Shown here piece after piece: positions 8,074-15,347 of a stretch of DNA of 18,138 nucleotides (the first letter of the stretch is position 1; the number at the start of each line of letters is the position of its first letter). The notes beneath the pieces are model-generated. The model saw nothing but the letters and a program-made list of their open reading frames with translations. It did not search any database and had not been told where the DNA came from. The stretch comes from Actinomycetota bacterium (lineage in GTDB: Bacteria; Actinomycetota; Acidimicrobiia; Acidimicrobiales; Aldehydirespiratoraceae): contig JAAXHB010000045.1 of NCBI GenBank assembly GCA_012271125.1, positions 1-18,138 on the forward strand. The letters run 5' to 3'. The position numbers and the translations under genes are program-made.

Positions 8074-8146
8074 TGTTTCACCCCGCCGAAAAGTGCGCAA
8101 GTGTTCTAGAGTGCCCCATTCCATAGCCGACTAGGGGTTACGAAAT

Positions 8147-8986
8147 ATGCCAACAACTAAGAAACCAGCAGCCAAGAAGCCGACTGCTAAGACGCCTGCC
8201 CAGAAGTCGGCTGCTGCCAAAACAACGACCCAAAAAACACCTACAAAAAAGAAAACACCTACAAAAAAACCACCAGCCAAGAAACCAACAGTGAAAAAGC
8301 CTGCACCCAAGAAATCCCCCGCACCCAAGAAGCCAGTCGCCAATAAAGCTGTTCCCAAGAAACCCGTCACCAAAAAATCCACGACCGCTAAGCCAGCACC
8401 CAAGAAAGCACCCGCTAAAAAGCCAATCGCCAAAAAAGCTGCTGCTACAAAGACCACGGCACCTGGTAAAAAGGCACCTGTCAAGAAGGCAACGCCCCAA
8501 AAGCCTGCTCCCAAGAAACCCATCGCCAAGAAGCCCACTGTTAAGAAACCTGTTGCCAAGAAGCCCACTGTTAAGAAACCAGTTGCCAAGAAAACCAAGC
8601 GCAAGCCACGCTTTGGCAAGGCAACCCTCAAGGAGCTACAGGACAGACTCCTAGCCGAACGAGCCAAATACTTCCACTCAGCAGAGGAATACCAAGCCGA
8701 GGCACAAGCAATGCTTGAATCACGCGAACCCGGCGACGTGCAATTCAACGAAGACGAGGGCGGCGAAGGCGACACTCTGGCAATGGAGCGCGAACGCGAC
8801 CTCGCCCTGTCAAACCAGTCCCGTGAAATTGTCGACCAGATTGATGCGGCACTTGCCCGCATCAAAGATGGCAGCTACGGCTATTGCGTTACCTCAGGCG
8901 ACCCGATTCCGCTCGCACGGTTGCGTGCCATTCCCTGGGCGTCGGAACGGGTTGAGATTAAGGCGGGCGTATTCCGCAGGCTCTAG
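8147..8986 (+). CDS. TraR/DksA-family protein with histone-H1-like lysine-rich N-terminal half
   Basis: The 279-aa product has two halves. Residues 1 to about 155 are almost only Lys, Ala, Pro and Thr in KKP/AKKP repeats, like histone H1 or HupB tails, and should bind DNA or RNA. Residues about 160-279 are TraR/DksA-like: a helical hairpin (ELQDRLLAERAKYFHSAEEYQ), the loop GDVQFNEDEGGEGD, then DGSYGYCVTSGDPIPLARLRAIPWA. The C4 zinc finger is degenerate: only C247 is left, Ser holds the CxxC partner position and the second pair is missing (ASERVEIKAG). The ATG at 8147 follows AGGGG (8133-8137). A similar lysine-rich TraR/DksA gene precedes lspA in Streptomyces, as I recall. Its likely role is in RNA-polymerase or nucleoid binding, without zinc. 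Confidence 0.88.
   Translation: MPTTKKPAAKKPTAKTPAQKSAAAKTTTQKTPTKKKTPTKKPPAKKPTVKKPAPKKSPAPKKPVANKAVPKKPVTKKSTTAKPAPKKAPAKKPIAKKAAATKTTAPGKKAPVKKATPQKPAPKKPIAKKPTVKKPVAKKPTVKKPVAKKTKRKPRFGKATLKELQDRLLAERAKYFHSAEEYQAEAQAMLESREPGDVQFNEDEGGEGDTLAMERERDLALSNQSREIVDQIDAALARIKDGSYGYCVTSGDPIPLARLRAIPWASERVEIKAGVFRRL
8525..8584 (+). repeat. 30-bp in-frame tandem duplication in the lysine-rich region
   Basis: Bases 8525-8554 and 8555-8584 are two 30-bp units differing at one base (T at 8551, A at 8581). Each encodes the decapeptide AKKPTVKKPV. The near-identity suggests recent slippage expansion of the basic tail, within a tract full of looser AAGAAR/CCN repeats. Confidence 0.85.
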
Positions 8987-9000
8987 CTCTGCCAACGAAC

Positions 9001-9576
9001 GTGAAACTTGACGTCAGCATCACCACGCCGCAGCGTTCCGCCCTACGGTCGCACCCAATCGCGTTACTAGTAGCGGCTGGCGTAGTTGCGGTTACCGACC
9101 ATCTGACAAAATGGTGGGCGATCAATGCTTTAGATGACAGCAACGTAATTGAGCTTGTATGGACACTGCAATTTCGACTTGTCTTCAATACTGGCATTGC
9201 CTTTGGAGGCCTCAGCGGACTCGGCCCCTGGAATGGACTACTTACAGTTCTGGTGGTCGCATTTCTGTTGACCTCAAAACGGCTCGCGCCCGACAGATTT
9301 TCGGTGGTAGCCATTGGCATAGTCACCGGCGGCGCAATCGGCAATCTCATAGACAGAATTTTTCGCTCTTCGGATGGTTTCTTAAGCGGTGCTGTGGTTG
9401 ACTTTATAGATGTGCAGTTTTGGCCTGTCTGGAACGTGGCTGACATGGCAGTCGTAATTGGTGTCGCCGCAATCGCTCTACGCGCCCTGCGCAGCCCTAC
9501 CACCAGCCCCGCAACAGCTCCTGCCCAATCCACCGACACAATCCTCGCCTCCGACCAGCTTCCTGAACGGAACTAA
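9001..9576 (+). CDS. lspA: Lipoprotein signal peptidase (signal peptidase II)
   Basis: Membrane aspartyl protease that removes the signal peptide of diacylglyceryl-modified prolipoproteins. The 191-aa product has four hydrophobic segments (about 19-33, 58-70, 78-93 and 145-162). Family motifs are VTDHLTKWWA (31-40), FNTGIAFGG (62-70), GGAIGNLIDRI (110-120), VVDFIDVQFWPVWNVADMAVVIG (132-154). The catalytic pair is D134 (VVDF) and D148 (NVAD). The start is the GTG at 9001, 14 bases after the previous stop; no good Shine-Dalgarno is seen. The C-terminal ~25 residues are Thr/Pro/Ala-rich and probably disordered. It sits between the TraR/DksA gene and rluD, as in other actinobacteria. Confidence 0.96.
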   Translation: MKLDVSITTPQRSALRSHPIALLVAAGVVAVTDHLTKWWAINALDDSNVIELVWTLQFRLVFNTGIAFGGLSGLGPWNGLLTVLVVAFLLTSKRLAPDRFSVVAIGIVTGGAIGNLIDRIFRSSDGFLSGAVVDFIDVQFWPVWNVADMAVVIGVAAIALRALRSPTTSPATAPAQSTDTILASDQLPERN

Positions 9577-9581
9577 TCGTC

Positions 9582-10505
9582 ATGCCTTTTCAAGCTGAAA
9601 TACCCGAGTCATTGGACACGATGCGAATCGACCGCACGATTTCAACCTTGACCGAAATTAGTCGTAACGCCGCTGCGCAACTGATCGAAGATGGCGAAGT
9701 GCGCATCGACGGCATTGTCGTGCGCAGCCGCTCAGAAAAGGTGAGCACCGGACAGCTGCTCTCAATCGATGCTGACCTAAGCCCAGATGACGACACGCCT
9801 GCACCGAACAAGGCAATCCAGGTCAAGGTCGTCCATGAAGACTCCCACGTAATCGTCGTCGACAAGCCCGCAGACCTTGTCGTGCACCCTGGGGCACGCC
9901 ACACCGATGACACTCTTGTCAATGGATTGCTAGCGCGCTATCCCGAAATCGCAACCGTAGGTGACCCGCTACGTCCCGGCATCGTCCATCGCCTAGATCG
10001 TGAAACCTCAGGGCTAATGATGGTTGCTCGAACCCCTGAAAGCTACGAACGTTTAGTGCAACAACTCCAAGCACGCGAACCGCGACGCATCTATGCCGTC
10101 TTGGTGTTCGGCCATCTCGAATCACCTTCTGGAGTGATCGACGCTCCAATCGGTCGCTCCAGTCGCAACCCAACCCAGATGACAGTCAGCGAAGCCGGAC
10201 GCAAGGCGCTCACCCGCTATGAGGTCACTCAAACCTTCACGAAACCAGGAGAACTGAGCCTGCTGGAATGCCGGCTCGAAACTGGTCGCACCCACCAAAT
10301 ACGAGTCCATCTGCGTGCCATCGGACACTCAGTCGTAGGCGATTCCGTCTACAAAGACCCAGGCACCAAAGACCCCCTAGGTCTAGAGCGACCCTTCCTG
10401 CACGCCCAATCTTTGAGCTTCAACCATCCGGCAACAGGTGATGCGGTGGAGTACACCGCATCACTGCCTGAAGAACTAGAAGACGCTCTGAAGATGTGCT
10501 CCTAA
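9582..10505 (+). CDS. rluD: RluA/RluD-family pseudouridine synthase
   Basis: Isomerises uridine to pseudouridine in 23S rRNA; by context and family it is RluD-like. The 307-aa product starts with an S4 RNA-binding domain (about 14-60: MRIDRTISTLTEISRNAAAQLIEDGEVRIDG), then the catalytic domain. The motif HRLDRETSGLMMVAR carries the catalytic aspartate D139. VVDKPADLVVHPG, ECRLETGRTHQIRVHL and RPFLHAQSLSFNHP are further family signatures. It begins 5 bases after the lspA stop, so the two are probably co-transcribed. It ends 25 bases before the convergent Rrf2 gene; no clear terminator is seen between them. The exact target uridine cannot be told from sequence alone. Confidence 0.95.
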   Translation: MPFQAEIPESLDTMRIDRTISTLTEISRNAAAQLIEDGEVRIDGIVVRSRSEKVSTGQLLSIDADLSPDDDTPAPNKAIQVKVVHEDSHVIVVDKPADLVVHPGARHTDDTLVNGLLARYPEIATVGDPLRPGIVHRLDRETSGLMMVARTPESYERLVQQLQAREPRRIYAVLVFGHLESPSGVIDAPIGRSSRNPTQMTVSEAGRKALTRYEVTQTFTKPGELSLLECRLETGRTHQIRVHLRAIGHSVVGDSVYKDPGTKDPLGLERPFLHAQSLSFNHPATGDAVEYTASLPEELEDALKMCS

Positions 10506-10530
10506 TACCTCACGGCTAGTTCAAAGGCGT

Positions 10531-10977
10531 CTAGGGTTCCACGGGACTAGGCCAGGGTGCCAACCCCTTTGACATATCCGAAATATCTGCCAACGTAAAC
10601 GACTCTAAAAACTGGCGCATATGACATCCTGCAGCTGCCCAAATACCCAATAGCACGCACTGCCCCTCATGGTCGCAAGCGCCATCGGTATGAGGTTCAC
10701 CAAAGTCACCAGCAGTTATCGGCCCATCAACTGCTCGCACAATTTCGGACAACTTGATCTCCGAGGGTTCTCGAGTTAACACATAGCCACCGCCAACCCC
10801 ACGCTTAGAGCGCACTAGCCCAGCACCCTTTAACGCAAACAAAATCTGTTCCAAATATGGCTGCGGCAAGCCTGTCCGTTCAGCAATGTCACGCACCGAC
10901 ACAGGGTCTTGATGTCCCCGCAAAGCCAAACTCAGCAACGCGCGACAGGCATAATCGCCACGAGTTGAGACTCTCAT
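10531..10977 (-). CDS. Rrf2-family transcriptional regulator
   Basis: Winged-helix DNA-binding regulator of the Rrf2 family (IscR, NsrR, CymR and RsrR are members). The 148-aa product opens with the family signature MRVSTRGDYACRALLSLA and has the helix-turn-helix SVRDIAERTGLPQPYLEQILFALKGAGLVRSKRGVGGGY (about 27-65). Cysteines C101, C107 and C118 occupy the region that holds the Fe-S cluster in IscR/NsrR. The first spacing (x5) fits, but the second is longer (x10) than the usual x5, so cluster binding is possible but unproven. The ATG at 10977 is chosen over an in-frame upstream start at 10998 because the family begins here and GAGG lies 6 bases before it. It is divergent from bpa across a region with a 19-bp palindrome, a candidate binding site. 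Confidence 0.92.
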   Translation of the reverse strand: MRVSTRGDYACRALLSLALRGHQDPVSVRDIAERTGLPQPYLEQILFALKGAGLVRSKRGVGGGYVLTREPSEIKLSEIVRAVDGPITAGDFGEPHTDGACDHEGQCVLLGIWAAAGCHMRQFLESFTLADISDMSKGLAPWPSPVEP

Positions 10978-11092
10978 GGCGCGCCTCGCATGCCGCAATC
11001 CTAGATGTCAAGTCGCCACGCATGAAGCCCTGAGCTGCTACGCCTGAAGCCTGGAGATGTTGCGGTGAAGTCCAAGGCATCGCGCCGCGCAG

Positions 11093-11111
11093 GTGTGACA
11101 TAATGTCACAC
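11093..11111. promoter_or_regulatory. Perfect 19-bp palindrome (operator candidate) over the bpa -10 region
   Basis: GTGTGACAT-A-ATGTCACAC is a perfect inverted repeat (9-bp arms, 1-bp centre at 11102) ending two bases before the bpa ATG at 11114. It encloses CATAAT (11099-11104), a likely -10 box for a leaderless or very short-leader bpa transcript. A protein bound here would occlude that promoter. The arms contain TGTGA/TCACA but with 7 bases between, not the 6 of CRP sites. The regulator is unknown; the divergent Rrf2 protein is the nearest candidate. Confidence 0.7.
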
Positions 11112-11113
11112 TC

Positions 11114-11629
11114 ATGAACGACCAGGAACCCTCACCCGATACCCCCGAGCCGCAACCAGAAATAGTCCCCGAAGTTGTCGACAGCGAACTGCCAGAAGGC
11201 GACGGCATTGACAGCCCTGCCAAGTTGTTGCGCATCGGCACCATGCTTAAACGGCTGCTGAGCGAAGTGCGCTCAATGGAGCTCGACGAACCCAGTCGCG
11301 AGCGCCTCAAAGAGATTTACGCCATGTCGGTCGACGAAATCAGCGAAACTCTGTCACCTGACCTGCGTGAGGAACTAACCCGCCTTGCTGCTCCCTTTGA
11401 ACAACAAGAAGCCCCGTCAGCCGCCGAACTGCAAGTCGCCAAAGCTCAACTAGTGGGCTGGTTAGAAGGCTTGATCAGCGGCATGCAAGCGATGTTGTTT
11501 GCTCAAGAATCTGTAGCTCGACGCCGCCTCGAAGCAATGCGAGCCGAACTCCTACCTGGTCAAATCCCCGAACATGGTGACCTAGAAGACCCAGCCGATG
11601 CCGGCGACCGCCCCGGCACATACTTGTAA
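11114..11629 (+). CDS. bpa: Bacterial proteasome activator Bpa/PafE
   Basis: ATP-independent ring-forming activator that docks on the 20S proteasome and opens its gate for degradation of unfolded proteins such as HspR (known from Mycobacterium Rv3780). The 171-aa product matches the family: a disordered acidic N-terminus, then KLLRIGTMLKRLLSEVR, LDEPSRERLKEIY, LSPDLREELTRLAAPF, and AQLVGWLEGLISGMQAMLFAQ with a final helix ending in RLEAMRAELLPG. The last four residues are GTYL. The family's proteasome-docking motif is GQYL, so the key Tyr-Leu end is kept with a Gln-to-Thr change. The start is the ATG at 11114 just after the palindrome, with no Shine-Dalgarno. The TAA stop overlaps the ATG of the following mini-ORF. 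Confidence 0.93.
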   Translation: MNDQEPSPDTPEPQPEIVPEVVDSELPEGDGIDSPAKLLRIGTMLKRLLSEVRSMELDEPSRERLKEIYAMSVDEISETLSPDLREELTRLAAPFEQQEAPSAAELQVAKAQLVGWLEGLISGMQAMLFAQESVARRRLEAMRAELLPGQIPEHGDLEDPADAGDRPGTYL

Positions 11630-11709
11630 TGGGAGACTCTTTCACTCATCTTCACGTCCACACTGAATACTCAATCCTTGCCAGACAACATTTCGGAATA
11701 AGAAGCTGA
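11629..11709 (+). CDS. 26-codon mini-ORF duplicating the DnaE N-terminus
   Basis: The product reads MGDSFTHLHVHTEYSIL (17 aa), then ARQHFGIRS and a TGA stop. The first 17 residues equal the start of the downstream DnaE (MADSFTHLHVHTEYSIL) except Gly for Ala at position 2. At DNA level 39 of 51 bases match; 10 of the 16 shared residues use different codons, all third-position changes. Its ATG overlaps the bpa stop (TAATG) and its TGA overlaps the dnaE ATG (TGATG), so ribosomes could pass from bpa to dnaE through it. It is in a different frame from dnaE. It may be the leftover 5' end of a replaced dnaE, a coupling leader, or an assembly artefact. Only the HxH metal motif of the PHP domain is present, so no enzyme activity is expected. 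Confidence 0.5.
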   Translation: MGDSFTHLHVHTEYSILARQHFGIRS

Positions 11710-14700
11710 TGGCTGATTCTTTTACCCATCTACACGTTCACACCGAATATTCGATTCTGGACGGTGCCTCGCGAATAAGTGAACTAATCGACGCCGCCGT
11801 TCAAGACAACCAGCCCGGAATCGGCATCACCGATCACGGCAACATGTACGGCGCTCTTGAGTTCTACAAGGAATGCAACAAGGCCGGCATCAAGCCAATC
11901 ATCGGCACCGAGGCATACATGGCAAAAGAATCCCGCCATGAACGCCCCACCCGTCAAGGCAAAGTCGACGACTCCGGCGGCGAAACCTCAGACGGTGCCA
12001 AGCTCTACTACCACCTAACCCTGCTCGCCATCAGCGACACCGGCTATAAGAACCTCATGCAAGTCGCCAGCCGAGCCTTCCTCGAGGGCTATTACTACAA
12101 GCCACGTTGTGACTGGGAGACCCTGTCAGATCACGCCGACGGGCTCATCGCCGCCTCAGGCTGCCTAGGCGCTCAAGTCCCCCAAGCCCTCCTACGAGGC
12201 GACGAAGCCGAAGCACTTGAGAGAGCCGCACGCCTTCAAGACATTTTCGGCCCCGAAAACTTTTTTATCGAACTCCACAATCATGGGCTCGAAGGCGAAG
12301 AACGCATCCAGCCCGGGCTGCTAGAAATCGCCCGCAAGCTCAAAGCCCCCCTGCTAGCCACCAACGACAGCCACTACACCCACAAACACGACGCCGTCAG
12401 CCACGACGCGTTGCTGTGCGTACAAACCGGCTCGCAGCTAAACGACGCCGACCGCTTCCATTTCCACGGCAACGAGTACTACCTCAAAACCGCCGCAGAA
12501 ATGCGCCGACTCTTCTCCGAGCTTGAAGTGGCATGCGACAACACTCTCGCCATCGCCGAACGTGCCGACGTCAACATCGAATTCGGCGAACCCAAACTGC
12601 CACGCTTCCCTCTACCCGAAGGTTTCGAAACTGACAAGGACTACCTAGAACACCTAACCCTGATCGGCGCCAAGCAACGCTGGGGCGACCAACTCCCAGA
12701 AGCCGTCTCAGACCGACTCGCCTTCGAGCTTGACGTCATCAACCGCATGGGCTTCGCCTCGTATTTCCTCATCACCTGGGACATCATCGCCTACGCCCGC
12801 AAACGCGGCATCCGAGTCGGCCCAGGCCGTGGCTCAGCCGCCGGCTGCGCAGTCGCCTACGCCTTGCAAATCACCGACCTCGACCCGATCCGCTACGACT
12901 TGCTCTTTGAGCGCTTCTTGAACCCAGACCGTGTCTCAATGCCAGATATCGACATGGACTTCGACTCCCGCTACCGAGACGACGTCATCAACTACGCCGC
13001 ACAGCGATACGGACGTGACCATGTCGCCCAAATCATCACCTTTGGACGAATCAAGGCACGAGCCGCGGTCCGTGACGCCGCGCGAGTGCTCGGACATCAG
13101 CCCGCGGTAGGAGACAAGGTCGCCAAAGCTATGCCGCCGCTGATCCTTGGTCGCGACACACCGCTCAAATACTGCCTGGAACGATCTGAGCAGTACGTCG
13201 ACGGCTATGTAGCCGCCAAAGAACTACGCCAAATGATTGACGATGACAGCGACATCGCCCAAGTCGTCGACGTCGCCCTAGGTCTCGAAAACCTTTGCCG
13301 CCAAGACAGTGTTCACGCCGCCGCCGTCGTCATCACCCCTGATCCGCTCACCGATTACATGCCAATCCAGCGCAAACCAGAAAGCGGCACCGACCCCGAA
13401 CTCGCTCCGATCATCACTCAATATGAGATGCACGGCGTGGAAGAGCTCGGCCTGCTCAAAATGGATTTCCTCGGACTGCGCAACCTTGACGTGATTTCTG
13501 ACTGCTTAGAAATGATCAAACAAAACCGCGACATTGAAGTCGACATCGACAATGTCGACCTAGACGATGACGCCACCTATGAGCTGCTGCAAAGCGGCGA
13601 AACCGCAGGGATTTTTCAACTTGAATCCACCCAAGTTCGCAACCTGATCCGCTCACTCGCCCCAACCACCTTCGACGACGTGGCCGCCCTCGTAGCTCTC
13701 TACCGACCGGGCCCAATGGCTGCCAACATGCACAACGACTATGCCGACCGCAAAAACGGTCGCAAAAAGGTCACCTACGTTCACGATGACGCCGCCGACA
13801 TTCTCGAAGAAACTTACGGACTGATGATTTATCAGGAAAACGTCATGCGCATAGCCCAGCGTTTCGCCGGCTACTCACTCGCCGAAGCCGACCTGCTCCG
13901 CAAGGCCATGGGCAAAAAAATTCGTGAAGCCATGGCAACCGAGCGCGAGCGTTTCATCAGCGGCGTAGCCAACAACGGTTACGACGAGAAGCTAGGTAAA
14001 GAACTTTTTGACATTATCGAAGACTTCGCCGACTACGCCTTCAACAAAAGTCACAGCTACGGATACGGCCTAATCGCCTATCAGACCGCATATCTCAAGG
14101 CGAACTATTCCGTCGAATATCTTGCTGCGTTGCTGCGAAGCGTTAAAAAACGCCTCGAAAGCGCCTCTGAATACCTGAACGAATGCCAACGACTTGGCAT
14201 AGAGGTCACCGTTCCCGACATCAACGTCTCCAACGCCGACTTCACCCCAATCGTTGATGGCACCGACGCTGACAATGACGTCAAGGTTGGTGGCGGAGAA
14301 GGGAATGGCGCCAATCAATCTGGTCGGATTCTCTACGGCTTGTCAGCTATCAGAAACGTTGGCACGAACTTCTCCGACTCGGTCATCGCCGAACGTGACG
14401 CCAACGGTCCATTCCAGTCCTTCGTCGATTTCCTGGAGCGTCTAGAGCTACGTCTCGTCAACAAACGCTCTCTGGAGTCGCTCATCAAGGCCGGTGCTTT
14501 TGACGCCATGGGCTACTCACGTCTTGGGCTCATGAAGGTTTGTGAAGAAACCGCCAACCAGATTGTCCAACGCCGCAAAGAAATTGAACAGGGAGTGATG
14601 TCGCTGTTCGAGGAATCGCCACAAGAACGTCAAGCTGCTCTGCCCGAACTAACCAAAGAGGAATATGACCGTGCCGAAAAGCTGGCGCACGAAAAAGAAA

Positions 14701-15281
14701 TGATCGGCATGTACCTGTCGGATCATCCCCTCAACGGAGTCCAGGAGCAAATCCGCGCCCGCGCCGATGCCACAGTCATTGATTTGGAAGACGCCTCCGA
14801 CGGCGACATCAAATCCGTTGGCGGGGTAATCACCAAACTCGATCGGCGCATGACCAAAACCCACAAGACAATGGCAAACTTCATCCTTGAAGACATGAGC
14901 GGCAACGTCGAGGTGACGGCATTTCCACGTGCCATGGACGAATACGGCGAGAAGCTGTTGACTGACGCTGTAGTGATTGTGCGAGGCCGTGTCGAAACCC
15001 GTGAGGAAGTCAAGCGCATGATCATGCTTGAAGTATCGGCACTTAAAGTCGAACGAGCGGGTTCGCTGCAAATCCAGGTCGTGCCACAGTTCCAAACAGA
15101 TCAACATTTTGAAGAACTTCGTGAAATTCTTAGTGTCCATCCCGGCAAGGCGGCCGTCAAGCTGTGTTTTAACGGGTCAGAGCGTGTAGCCGAGCTGCCT
15201 GACACGTTCCGAGTTGACCTCAACAAGGGGATTAAGGGCGAGCTTTTGCGCTTATTTGGCGAGGGTGCCGTTAGCGCTTAA
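11709..15281 (+). CDS. dnaE: DNA polymerase III alpha subunit DnaE1
   Basis: Catalytic subunit of the replicative DNA polymerase (C-family); 1190 aa, normal for actinobacterial DnaE1. It begins with a PHP domain (about 1-290) that keeps all expected metal ligands: HVH (H9, H11), ITDHGNMYG, GTEAYM, YYHLTL, SGCLGAQ, ELHNHG and TNDSHY. It could therefore act as the intrinsic proofreading nuclease, as in mycobacterial DnaE1. The polymerase core has GPGRGSAAGC, the catalytic PDIDMDF (D413, D415) and D586 in LLKMDFLG. Later come a helix-hairpin-helix region and an OB-fold (GGVITKLDRRMTKTHKTMANFILEDMSG). The ATG at 11709 overlaps the mini-ORF stop and has only a weak purine stretch upstream, so expression may rely on coupling to bpa. 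Confidence 0.97.
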   Translation: MADSFTHLHVHTEYSILDGASRISELIDAAVQDNQPGIGITDHGNMYGALEFYKECNKAGIKPIIGTEAYMAKESRHERPTRQGKVDDSGGETSDGAKLYYHLTLLAISDTGYKNLMQVASRAFLEGYYYKPRCDWETLSDHADGLIAASGCLGAQVPQALLRGDEAEALERAARLQDIFGPENFFIELHNHGLEGEERIQPGLLEIARKLKAPLLATNDSHYTHKHDAVSHDALLCVQTGSQLNDADRFHFHGNEYYLKTAAEMRRLFSELEVACDNTLAIAERADVNIEFGEPKLPRFPLPEGFETDKDYLEHLTLIGAKQRWGDQLPEAVSDRLAFELDVINRMGFASYFLITWDIIAYARKRGIRVGPGRGSAAGCAVAYALQITDLDPIRYDLLFERFLNPDRVSMPDIDMDFDSRYRDDVINYAAQRYGRDHVAQIITFGRIKARAAVRDAARVLGHQPAVGDKVAKAMPPLILGRDTPLKYCLERSEQYVDGYVAAKELRQMIDDDSDIAQVVDVALGLENLCRQDSVHAAAVVITPDPLTDYMPIQRKPESGTDPELAPIITQYEMHGVEELGLLKMDFLGLRNLDVISDCLEMIKQNRDIEVDIDNVDLDDDATYELLQSGETAGIFQLESTQVRNLIRSLAPTTFDDVAALVALYRPGPMAANMHNDYADRKNGRKKVTYVHDDAADILEETYGLMIYQENVMRIAQRFAGYSLAEADLLRKAMGKKIREAMATERERFISGVANNGYDEKLGKELFDIIEDFADYAFNKSHSYGYGLIAYQTAYLKANYSVEYLAALLRSVKKRLESASEYLNECQRLGIEVTVPDINVSNADFTPIVDGTDADNDVKVGGGEGNGANQSGRILYGLSAIRNVGTNFSDSVIAERDANGPFQSFVDFLERLELRLVNKRSLESLIKAGAFDAMGYSRLGLMKVCEETANQIVQRRKEIEQGVMSLFEESPQERQAALPELTKEEYDRAEKLAHEKEMIGMYLSDHPLNGVQEQIRARADATVIDLEDASDGDIKSVGGVITKLDRRMTKTHKTMANFILEDMSGNVEVTAFPRAMDEYGEKLLTDAVVIVRGRVETREEVKRMIMLEVSALKVERAGSLQIQVVPQFQTDQHFEELREILSVHPGKAAVKLCFNGSERVAELPDTFRVDLNKGIKGELLRLFGEGAVSA

Positions 15282-15347
15282 ACACCGACCCAGGCCACCC
15301 AAATCTGGGCAATTCAAAGGCTCTATCCCGCCTCCAAGTTCAAGCCT

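Noticed and set aside
8147..8600. CRISPR-like or noncoding short repeats
   Set aside because: The repeats are in-frame KKP codons of variable length without unique spacers.
8131..8865. 244-aa antisense open frame rich in Phe/Gly/Leu
   Set aside because: It is the reverse complement of AAG/AAA lysine codons in the TraR/DksA-like gene. The repeated FLAxGFL pattern mirrors the KKP repeats and only imitates a membrane protein.
8958..9539. 193-aa antisense frame opposite lspA
   Set aside because: Antisense shadow; lspA has all family motifs on the plus strand.
11094..11110. CRP/FNR binding site (TGTGA...TCACA)
   Set aside because: The half-sites are separated by 7 bases, giving an odd-length palindrome, whereas CRP sites have 6.
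15298..15309. Terminator after dnaE
   Set aside because: Only a 4-bp CCCA/TGGG stem without a T-run.
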